Assembly (NCBI GenBank): GCA_965202735.1
Contig: OZ241844.1
Coordinates: forward strand, 3,038,001-3,102,000
Origin: HK1 sp965202735
Lineage (GTDB): Bacteria; Pseudomonadota; Gammaproteobacteria; HK1
Length of the DNA: 64,000 nucleotides
Direction of reading: 5' to 3'
Position 1 is the stretch's first letter. Each line of letters starts with the position of its first letter. Position numbers and translations under genes: made by a program. Under the pieces are notes generated by a model. That model searched no databases, was not told the DNA's origin, and saw only the letters and a program-made list of their open reading frames with translations. Shown here piece by piece: positions 57,501 through 64,000 of the stretch.

Positions 57501-58019
57501 GGATGCGCCGGCCGGGTCCCCCGTCCCCGGCGCCGCCTCCGCTCCCGGCGCCGTCGTCGACGGTCCCTCGGTGCCGTAGCGCACGGTGCGCGCGAGAGCG
57601 CGCAGCCGTTCGGTCGCCTCCGAATCCACCTGCTCGACGAGCCGGGTCATCGTGTCCAGCGCCCGCCAGGCGTCCTCGTCGGCCATGTCCACCAGCCCCT
57701 TGTGCGCCCACCGGTTGCGCGTGGCGACGAGCTCCTTGATCCAGGTCCGGTGCTCGCGGCCGAGCTTGCGCCGGAACAGCTCGTTCCACTGCACGTCCAT
57801 CAGGATGAGGCAGCGGGCCGCGTCGAGCTGCGCGATCAGCGTCTCGTCCTCGCCGGCCGGCGGCAGCCCGCGCCTCTGCTGCTCGTGGAGCACGCCGAGG
57901 ACGCCCCGGTCCCACCACTCGCCGCCGAGCCGCGCCCGCAGCTCCCCGCCGACCCAGGGCGCCAGGACTCCGGTCAGGATCTCGAAGCCTTCGGTGACGC
58001 GCTGGTGGTTCGAGGTCAC
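54525..58019 (-). CDS. HEPN-DUF499 fusion ATPase (defence-associated)
   Basis: 1164 residues. The N-terminus (1-140) looks like a Swt1-family HEPN domain with R101-x4-H106 (RNRWAH), a motif used by HEPN RNases. A Pro/Gly-rich linker follows (150-195). The DUF499 ATPase shows Walker A GGGKTHS (291-297) and Walker B LVLIDE (Asp412-Glu413). DUF499 ATPases occur next to DUF1156 methylases in predicted phage-defence loci of methylase-ATPase (with helicase) type. The GTG at 58019 follows AGGAG and lies one base after the stop of the methylase gene, so the two genes are translationally linked. The long C-terminal tail has Pro-rich low-complexity stretches. Confidence 0.82.
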   Translation of the reverse strand: MTSNHQRVTEGFEILTGVLAPWVGGELRARLGGEWWDRGVLGVLHEQQRRGLPPAGEDETLIAQLDAARCLILMDVQWNELFRRKLGREHRTWIKELVATRNRWAHKGLVDMADEDAWRALDTMTRLVEQVDSEATERLRALARTVRYGTEGPSTTAPGAEAAPGTGDPAGASGTPGASSAHGTHGPSGAAPRRGRGEGVLAAVPRQGLRPWREIARPHPDVAAGRYRQAEFAADLSQVARGTAEVEYQDPVEFFARTYVTEGIRGLLLQALKRLGGAGGEPVIQLKTAFGGGKTHSLLALWHLCRGRAPLDRLPQVAELLREAGIERPPRARVAVVVGTALNPARERRPPNLKGITIRTLWGEIGAQLAEQAGNRRLYDHVRDADRKGVPPGSEALRALFDACGPCLVLIDELVAYARKIHGAEGLPAGSFDAVQTFIQELTEAARASRNTALVATIPESDIEIGGSAGQETLARIEHTFGRMEAIWKPVGAEEGFEVVRRRLFLPTDDGPARDDVCRAFSALYRDEGDAFPGECREARYLERMQACYPIHPEVFDRLYADWASLERFQRTRGVLRLMAAVIHDLWVRNDASLLILPGAVGLDAVAVREELTRYLPEGWTSVLESDVDGRNSGPLRIDTENPRFGRPLAARRVARSIFLGSAPHVVQQQVRGVEDVRVRLGAVQPGEAVSVFNDALSQLSERLTYLYRKDRRYWYDTRPNLRRTVEERAQQLADDEVEREIERRVREAIRRERGDFGGVHPCPASSGDVPDEQTTRLVVLRPDATHRSNDSESAALRAAADLLAHRGTAPRQHRNALVFLAAGREAMDGLRQEARRFLAWQSVVRDREALNLDAHQRREAAEGEKTSDRNVRIRFDEAWRWLLVPAQPVENGDVGTLGWEISRAAGTGDSIPARASRHLRTADQVIVRWSPALLRMELDRWFWPDREHVPAKTVWDALTSYCYLPRLRDRAVFVETVREGVAGGEYFGYATSVSENGRYEGLKLGAQAAAIHVDAAGVLVRPDAARAQIEAECAARGTPEPLGPEPPQPPPGTGPLPGSESPGLAPSETREPGPPVYGVPPREAERPRRFFGTVEIDPDRAGRDMGRVAEEVLQHLTTLPGGKVRVTVEIEAEVAEGVSGDVQRVVDENCRTLRFRSHGFERS

Positions 58020-59300
58020 GCTATCGCTCCTGGTGCAGCGCGAGCTCGCCCTGCGTCTCGGGGCTCGCGTCGAGACGGGCCATCTCGCTCCGGATGTCCG
58101 GCCACGAGGTGACGAGGATGTTGCAGGCGAGCGCCTCCTCGGTCCAGCCCCTGCGCTCCGCGACGGTATGGAGCCGGTAGGCAAGCGAGCGGACGTTCGC
58201 CGCGCGCGCCGGTCCCATGGCGCCGGCCAGGCGCGCCGCCTCCGCGACCCCGCCGCCGCACTTCGGGTCCATCGCCCGCACCAGATGCTGGACGCACTCC
58301 CAGTCGGCGATGCGCGGGTCCGTCGCCGGGTCCCAGTCCGGATCGAGCTCGTCGCGGCGCCTGAGCCGGACCTTGCCGCCGCCACCGACGAGCACGCCGG
58401 CCTGCTCCAGGCCCGCAAACGAGGTGTTCTTCGCCGTGAACAGCACCTCCGCCTCGCCGTAGGCGCGCTCGGTCGTCCCGTACTGCTCGAACCACGCGAC
58501 GCAGAAGCGCGTTTCGGCGTCGAGGTCGCCTTCGGCTTCGGCGAGCGTCTCGTCGAGCACCCGGTTGATCTCGACCAGCGCCTGGCGCACCGGCATCGCC
58601 GTGCCGTCGGCCTCCAGCACCCGGGCATGGCGCGAGAACACCGCCATGCCCGGACCGATCGCCGCTTGGGCGAGATCGACCGGCGCGATGTTCTCGGCCT
58701 GCAACCGGCGGATCGCCGGCGGCAGCTCGCGCTTCAGCGCGGCGGCGAAGTCGCGCCGGGTGGCCATCGGTGCGTCGGCCGGGCGCGGGCGGCAGGCGAG
58801 TACGATGGAGGAGGCGAGAGCGTTCACACCACCCGCGATCATCCGATTGCCCAGCTCGCTGCGCACGGGCCACGTGCCGGTGATGGCGAAGCCGCTGGCT
58901 ACAAGTCCCGTGAGCATGGTCTCCCATCCCGTGGACGCGGTGGAGTCGTTCCCGCCACCATCGAACCGGGAACCATCGGATGCCGCTTCCGCCTGCTTGT
59001 ACGCATAGAAAAGCGTCATGGGGTAGTCCGGCGCCTGCGCCGCCCGCATGTTCGACGTCGCCTGCCCGAGGCCTGTCTCGAAGAAGCGGCGGGCTTCCTC
59101 CCGATTACCGTCGAACCGGTACGGTGTGGCGACGAGCTCGCCGGCCTTCGGCGTCAGGAGCGTCTTGAACAGGTCGGGATGAATGCTCTGGAGCGTCCGG
59201 CGCAGCCAGACGTAGAAGAAGTCCGAGAGATCCGCGTAGCCGATATTGTCGTAATAGGGAGGGTCGGTTGCGACTACCAGCTCCTCCGGGAAGCATTCTA

Positions 59301-60141
59301 GGGCCTGTTAACGCAATTTCTGATAGACTCTGGACCTACGGTCGATGAAGAGGATTCCAGAGCTATGGAGCTCACGCAAGCGCACTACGAGCGCATCGCG
59401 CATGTGTTTCCGCGCCAACGGGGCAATGTCTCGCTCACTCATCTGGCGGTGCTCAACGCCATCCTGTATGTGGCCGAGCAAGGCTGCAAGTGGCGCGGGC
59501 TGCCGGCCCATTTCGGCAACTGGCACACCATCTACACGCGGATGAACCGCTGGGCGAAGAGCGGGGTGCTGGACCGGGTGTTTGGGGAGCTGCAGCGCCA
59601 GGGCATCATTCGGGTGAAGGTGGAGGTGCTGTCGCTCGACAGCACGGCGGTCAAGGTGCATCCGGACGGGACGGGGGCGGAGAAAAAAACGGTCCCCAGG
59701 CCATCGGGAAGTCGCGCGGGGGCTGGACCACCAAGCTTCATCTGGTTGCCGCGGATGACCGAAGCGCAGTAGGGTTTTCGCTGTCCGGGGGCGAGGCGGG
59801 GGATGCGCCGCAAGGACGGGAGCTGCTGGCCCGCACGGCGCTGCCGGAATCGGCGCGCTCTCTGGTGATGGACAAGGCCTACGAGGGCGACGAGACCCGC
59901 GCGCTGGTCGCGGAGTTGGGGCTTGAGCCGGTGGTGCCGCCGAAGGCGAATCGGGTTTCGCCATGGGAGTATGACCGGGAGCTGTACAAGAGGCGCAACG
60001 AGGTCGAGCGTTTGTTCCGGCGGCTGAAGCGATTCAGGCGGGTGTTCACCCGCTTCGACAAGCTCGATGTGGTCTTCAGCTTCTTCATCTCCTTTGCGCT
60101 CATCGTCGATGCGCTCAAATCCATATAGTGTTAACAGGCCC
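59301..60141 (+). mobile_element. IS5-family (IS427-like) insertion sequence
   Basis: 841 bp with 12-bp terminal inverted repeats GGGCCTGTTAAC / GTTAACAGGCCC and a TA target duplication (59299-59300 and 60142-60143). It is inserted in the methylase gene in opposite orientation. The ends and the single transposase gene look intact, so it could still move. Confidence 0.92.
59365..60128 (+). CDS. IS5-family transposase via -1 frameshift
   Basis: Two overlapping frames: the first (59365-59772) gives the N-terminal MELTQAHYERIAHVFPRQRG and the first catalytic Asp (LSLDSTAVKV); a run of seven A at 59683-59689 allows a -1 slip into the second frame, which continues KNGPQAIGKSRGGWTTKL, the second Asp (LVMDKAYEGD) and the Glu block (YKRRNEVERLFRRLKRF) to 60128. 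The joined DDE transposase is about 254 residues. The slippery run is typical of this IS group. Confidence 0.88.
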
Positions 60142-61974
60142 TAAATCCACCGCGCTCTGCTGGAAGATCACGCCTCGTCTCTTCACCACCTTGGGGCACG
60201 CCGTCACGACCTTCTCAACCCATTCGACGCAGGCATTCTAATTGCCGGATGACAGCGAGAACGGATTGCCTTCTGCGAAGTCCCAAGTCATTGGTAGAGC
60301 CTGCCGCGCGAAAGTGTTCCGCAACGCCTCCATCTTTGGGCTCGAATCCCACGAGCAGATTGTCGAACCACGGTCGGCAAGTCGGTCGATAGCAAACCCC
60401 AAGTAAGTCGCCACGGCGTCGGCGTAGGCTGCCGCCCCGGCGCCGCCGTCGGCGAGGCGGGGCGCGTCGGCGTCCATGCCGGCCGCAAACGCATCGGCCA
60501 GCACCTGTTCACGCGCTTCCGCAACCAGGTCCGAGAACGTCGTCAGGGCCACCAACTGGCGGTCGGTGAACAGATGGGCGAACGTGGTCAGGCCGTAGCC
60601 ATAGCAAGTGCCACCAGTCAGCTTTCGAGGTACGGCACCTTCGGGCCGCCACCCCGGCTCCGCCGCCCGCGCCGCCTGCTCCATCTCCTCGGCAGGCGCC
60701 ACGTAGACACGCCCGCGCTTGCCCTGCGCCACCACCGCCATCAGCCGCGCGCCCATGCGCCCGGCCATGCCCTCGGCCTTGATGTGGTCGCCCGGGATGG
60801 GGGCGCCCGAGACGAGGCAGGTGAAGTTGGCGCCGCGCCCGTTCTTGGTCCCCGCCCTGGCGCGCGCCAGGGCCTCCCGGCCGATGCCGCCGGACTGGAC
60901 GGTGAAGCGATACCCGCCCGGCTCGACCTCCGGCACGACGATGGCTTCCCGGCCCTTCTTCGACGACAGCACGAAGGAGCTCGCGAGCGGCACGTGGGCG
61001 CCCCGGGCCGCCGGGTTGGGGCTCGCGACCGTGCGCGCCCAGAGCCACGCGATGACGGTCAGCTCCTTGCCGACATGAGGTTCGAGGTCCGGTCGGTCCG
61101 CCGCCAGCGCATCGGTAACCGCGACCTTCGGATACAGGCGCCCGATGCGCTTCCCGGCTTTCTCGCGCATCCATTGCCCGTAATGGCGCACGTCCCCGGC
61201 CAGCCCATGCGCTCCGCCGGCGTACCAGTCCGCGGCGTCGCCGGCGTGTCTGTCCGCACCTCCGCCGAGCGTCGCCCGCGCGGCCGGATGGATCGGTGGC
61301 CGGCCCGCGAACCGCGGCGGAATCTCCACCAGCGCCCTGGTGATCAGCACCGCCACCGGGTTGAGGTCCGAGCCGTGCGCGCGCAGGCCCAGGCGCTGCG
61401 CCTCCAGCGGGATCGAGCCGCCGCCACAGAAGGGGTCGGCCACCGGCGGCGCCTTCTCCGCGAGAAACGCATCGACGGCCGCCTTGCCCTCGGGCGGCGC
61501 CTCACTCAAGGCGCGGGCGACCGAGCGCGCGATCTCGCGCCGTGCATCCCCGATGACGCGGGCGTCGTTCGAGCTCTTCCACTGCACCAACCGCGCGATG
61601 ATGCCGAACAGGCGCTCCCGCTCCGCCTTCTGCGCCGCCTCGTCGGGAAACTCCTCCGGCGCCGAGGACGGGTCGTCCACGAGCTGCGCGAACAGCACCG
61701 CCCGGCACGCCGCGAGCGGGCGGCGCGCCCACCACAGATGCAGGGTCGAGGGATGGCCGTGACGGATCGACTTCTCCCGCGCCGACGCCTCGTTGATCGC
61801 CTCCAGCGGCAGCGCCACCTCGATGAGCTTCTTGCGATCGCCCCGATTCACTTTCGGTATTTCCCAATCACGCGCCATAGCCATCGATTGCATCAGAATG
61901 GTGCATCTTCATGATCCCCGGGATCGTCGATACGGACGCTGGAAAGACGTCCCGTTCCCTTCAACATGAGGCGG

Positions 61975-62203
61975 AGATGAAGAGGATTCCAGAGGATGGA
62001 TCTCACGCCAACCGACTACGAGCGCATCGCGCATGTCTTCCCGAAGCACCGCGGCAACGTCTCGCTCGGCAATCTGGTGGTGCTCAACGCCATCCTGTAC
62101 GTGGCCGAACAGGATGCTTGAGCCGATGGTGCCGCCGAAGGCGAATCGGGTCTCGCCATGAGACTATGGCCGGGAGTTGTACAAGAAGCGCAACGAGATC
62201 GCA
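61975..62203 (+). mobile_element. Relic of a related IS5-family element
   Basis: The sequence GATGAAGAGGATTCCAGAG and the following MDLTPTDYERIAHVFPKHRG match the start of the intact IS transposase at moderate identity. After VLNAILYVAEQ the copy jumps to LEPMVPPKANRVSP near its end, with a stop in between and a further in-frame stop. The terminal repeats are gone, so it cannot transpose. It lies upstream of the methylase gene start. Confidence 0.8.
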
Positions 62204-62226
62204 ATCCAGAAGCCCCTGTCTTCCGG

Positions 62227-62439
62227 TTATCGGACGCTCGACGAATTCGTCGTCGTGATCCGTGCGGACCTCTTTGTTGCCGCTCTGTAAATGTCGAGAT
62301 CTCGGTCCTTCGCCTGCCAGTTGTCGTAGACGGTCATCACTTCGCGAACGCCGGGCCGAGCAAGTGCAGCCTCGAGCATATCGGCATGCTGTTGTTCGCG
62401 TCGTGACGTTGAGCGTCTGCTCGTTCCCTGCTTCTTCAT
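62227..62439 (-). CDS. Small hypothetical protein, 70 residues
   Basis: A basic N-terminus (MKKQGTSRRSTSRREQQH) is followed by LEAALARPGVREVMTVYDNWQAKDRDLDIYRAATK and ends RITTTNSSSVR. The start has a G-rich stretch upstream. I do not recognise a domain with known activity; similar short proteins seem to occur beside accessory genes, but that is from memory only. It lies between the IS relic and the nuclease-like gene. Confidence 0.5.
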   Translation of the reverse strand: MKKQGTSRRSTSRREQQHADMLEAALARPGVREVMTVYDNWQAKDRDLDIYRAATKRSARITTTNSSSVR

Positions 62440-62525
62440 GCAATCCCCCTCTCTCTCGGAAGTTCGCGGGCGTTGGTCAACGCCATATCCGATGGCGCCG
62501 GGCATTCCTCACCGGACGGAAGAAG

Positions 62526-62560
62526 GAAGAGGCCCCACTCCCACCGGGAGAGGGGTTTGC
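62526..62560. repeat. REP-like hairpin, diverged copy 3
   Basis: GAAGAGGCCCCACTCCCACC then GGGAGAGGGGTTT: the same hairpin core as at 10.3 and 33.8 kb with two mismatches in the left arm. It is downstream of the nuclease-like gene. Confidence 0.6.
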
Positions 62561-62590
62561 AACAATCGGGGGAGGTCCTCACGCATGGGT

Positions 62591-63067
62591 TCAGCGGCCG
62601 AGGCCATCGACCAATCCGGCACCGCACGAAATCACCCGCACGGGTTCGCTATGACCATGGAGCCTGATCCTGACCGATTTGCCCTTGATCCTCGTGTACT
62701 CGTGCCTGTGCCTGCTGCGGGAGGCGACAATGGGTCGGAACCTGAGTGCCGCGTCACGAGGGACGAGCTTCTCCGCGGCGGATGCGCCGGCCTGCAACTG
62801 TTTGACGACTTGATCCCCATGCAGCTTTCCCCGCTTCAGTTCGAGCACCACGACCCAGTCGTGCGCACCATCGCCTTCGGCGATCACGAGGTAGTCACAG
62901 CGCGTCGCGTCCGCCGCCAGCGGGGAGCCGGGCTTGTCGAAATCGACGACCAGTCGCGGAGCGGGCGCGCCGGTCATCGCGACCCTGCATCCGTCCTTCT
63001 TCAGCCCGCCTTTTACGAGGCAGTCTCGGTCAATCATGGGGGCGACGCTCTTCAACAGCGCCGTCAC
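62591..63067 (-). CDS. PD-(D/E)xK-like protein, partner of AAA ATPase
   Basis: 158 residues. Motif spacing CDYLVIAEGDGAHDWVVVLELKRGK gives a conserved Asp, then E-L-K in a beta-hairpin, the core of PD-(D/E)xK nucleases; the following VVKQLQAGASAAE helix fits too. The GTG at 63067 overlaps the ATPase stop (GTGA), so translation is coupled. No exact family is recognised. A nuclease effector controlled by the ATPase is a reasonable inference, not shown. Confidence 0.55.
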   Translation of the reverse strand: MTALLKSVAPMIDRDCLVKGGLKKDGCRVAMTGAPAPRLVVDFDKPGSPLAADATRCDYLVIAEGDGAHDWVVVLELKRGKLHGDQVVKQLQAGASAAEKLVPRDAALRFRPIVASRSRHRHEYTRIKGKSVRIRLHGHSEPVRVISCGAGLVDGLGR

Positions 63068-64000
63068 GACCCGGCCTCGATGCGACTCGTGATCCCGGCC
63101 CAGTCGTTGTACAGCGCACTTGCCACTTCATCGTAGCCGGCAGCATACATACCGGAGTCGTCAAGAAGAATTTCCTTGACGACCGACCCCTTTGGACGCT
63201 TCTTCGGCTCGAACAGCCATGCACCCACCTGGTCGGGGCGTAGCGCGACGTGGTCGCCGCGGTCGGCCGTGGAGAGCTGCGAGCGCCGAACGATGTTGGC
63301 CAGCTCGTCGACAAGCCATTCGCTGTGGGTGGTGACGATCACCCGGACGCCCGCCTCGACGAGCGCGGCAAGCTGGCGGGTGAACTCGACCTGCATCGCG
63401 GGGTGCAGGTGCGACTCCGGCTCCTCGACGATCAGGACGTTGCCGGGCTCGATCACATGGCGGAGATACAACACCACGGGCGCAAGCTCCGACACCATCG
63501 ACGAGGCGTTGGCCAGCGCAAGGTCGTCCTTCCATCCACGCGGCCGGTAGGTGAAGTGCGGGTAGTTGATCAGGGCCGATCGCTCGATGCGAACCGATCC
63601 GCCGAGGATGTCGTCCTCGATACTGCTGCCAAGATCCCGCTTGATATTTCGACGGGGGCGCCCGATCCGGTCGATCTCGATCAACTGTTCGAGGAAGTCC
63701 GCGAGCACCCCGGAGAGCATCGGTGTGTTGGCGGCAGGGCGAAGGCCCGCGGCAGACGCGCTGGCGATCAGCGCGCTGACCACCACGCTGTGCGCGTGCA
63801 TGACACCGGTCCGGTCGGCGGGCAAGTAGTACGCTGGCAGGTGCAGGGGACCGATCAGCGAAGGCAGCGCCATGTCGCCCAGTGATGCCAGCCAGTCCGA
63901 AGCCTCGAACCGGAGAATATTTTCCGTCTCCTCCCCGCTTCCCATTACTGTGGCGAGATCAGTCGATCCTACCCCCAAAGAGATTAATCTATGGTGCGTT
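63064..64000 (-). CDS. AAA/OLD-like ATPase, partial at window end
   Basis: C-terminal part of an AAA_21/ABC-type ATPase. Walker B and D-loop VLIVEEPESHLHPAMQVEF and the H-loop VRVIVTTHSEWLVDELAN are seen; the Walker A part lies beyond the window, since the frame stays open to base 64000 (a TTG at 63978 is not needed). The C-terminus, VKEILLDDSGMYAAGYDEVA, resembles the ATPases paired with small nuclease or Toprim-like partners in defence islands. It overlaps the PD-(D/E)xK-like gene by 4 bases. Confidence 0.75.
   Translation of the reverse strand, partial: THHRLISLGVGSTDLATVMGSGEETENILRFEASDWLASLGDMALPSLIGPLHLPAYYLPADRTGVMHAHSVVVSALIASASAAGLRPAANTPMLSGVLADFLEQLIEIDRIGRPRRNIKRDLGSSIEDDILGGSVRIERSALINYPHFTYRPRGWKDDLALANASSMVSELAPVVLYLRHVIEPGNVLIVEEPESHLHPAMQVEFTRQLAALVEAGVRVIVTTHSEWLVDELANIVRRSQLSTADRGDHVALRPDQVGAWLFEPKKRPKGSVVKEILLDDSGMYAAGYDEVASALYNDWAGITSRIEAGS

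Larger units (their letters stand above)
58021..61893 (-). pseudogene. DUF1156 DNA methylase, split by TAG and IS
   Basis: The N-terminal part (61893 or 61878 start; MARDWEIPKVN) has DUF1156 landmarks: IEVALPLEAINEASAREKSI, STLHLWWARRPLAACRAV and SAM motif I DPFCGGGSIPLEAQRLG. An in-frame TAG at 60238-60240 (after FSLSSGN) stops translation. The frame continues for 33 codons (NACVEWVEKVV to QQSAV) and is then interrupted by an 841-bp IS. After it, LECFPEELVVATDPPYYDN carries the catalytic DPPY motif IV (59248-59265) and the C-terminal domain follows to 58021. Removing the IS with one TA would restore a single frame except for the TAG. Expected product: N6-adenine or N4-cytosine methylase, now inactive unless both lesions are repaired. 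Confidence 0.85.

Noticed and set aside
40905..60240. Reassignment of TAG to an amino acid, suggested by lone TAG codons in livK and the DUF1156 gene
   Set aside because: Several intact genes here end at TAG in normal positions (autotransporter at 6200, HAD gene, pstA, methylase end), so TAG is an ordinary stop codon.

Overview
The window is GC-rich chromosomal DNA (by eye roughly two thirds G+C) from a bacterium with a Gram-negative cell plan. Evidence for that is two outer-membrane autotransporters, periplasmic binding proteins for Pst and Liv transporters, and an HrpA-type helicase. The best guess is a gammaproteobacterium, perhaps uncultured and host- or particle-associated. This is an inference from gene content; no rRNA, tRNA or ribosomal protein gene is present to settle it.

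Layout. 0-7 kb: an acyl-CoA thioesterase, a GH43-like beta-propeller protein, a gamma-glutamyltransferase-like protein and a lipoprotein subtilisin autotransporter (+ strand), then a HAD phosphatase (-). 7-16 kb: malate synthase G, an AhpD-like protein, a hemerythrin and HrpA. 15.6-21.7 kb: a complete phosphate module pstS-pstC-pstA-pstB-phoU behind a Pho box of 11-bp-spaced repeats. 21.7-27.9 kb: mtfA, then a collapsed restriction-modification island (helicase/nuclease, VapC and methylase pieces, each cut by internal deletions), a short Uma2 nuclease and a phytanoyl-CoA dioxygenase-like protein. 27.9-33.2 kb: a 1752-residue modular autotransporter. 34-45 kb, all on - strand: a branched-chain amino-acid transport cluster livF-livH-livK-livM-livG (livK interrupted by an in-frame TAG), then panE, a histidine phosphatase, aroB and a luciferase-like oxidoreductase, with a PRISE-type SDR upstream. 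45-54 kb: a HigBA-type toxin-antitoxin pair, a Fic protein, a CaiD-like hydratase, a GNAT, a quinone-oxidoreductase/FlK-like thioesterase pair, an Asp/Glu-racemase-family protein, a nitroreductase and a sirtuin. 54.5-64 kb: a defence-like island with a HEPN-DUF499 ATPase, a DUF1156 DNA methylase broken by both a TAG codon and an IS5/IS427-type insertion, an IS relic, and a PD-(D/E)xK-like protein overlapping an AAA/OLD-like ATPase that runs off the window.

Two patterns run through the window. First, nine copies of a non-coding element of 122-123 bp with 15-bp inverted ends sit between genes, and four junctions show 8-9 bp flanking direct repeats, as expected of a MITE. Second, short tandem duplications with units of 60-75 bp occur at gene boundaries (pstC/pstA, aroB start, upstream of the hydratase, GNAT/oxidoreductase promoter, end of the racemase gene), and a displaced 71-bp copy of part of livG lies near panE. 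With two nonsense codons, several deletion-scarred genes and IS remnants, this suggests a genome undergoing active rearrangement and decay of accessory genes, while core metabolism and phosphate uptake stay intact.
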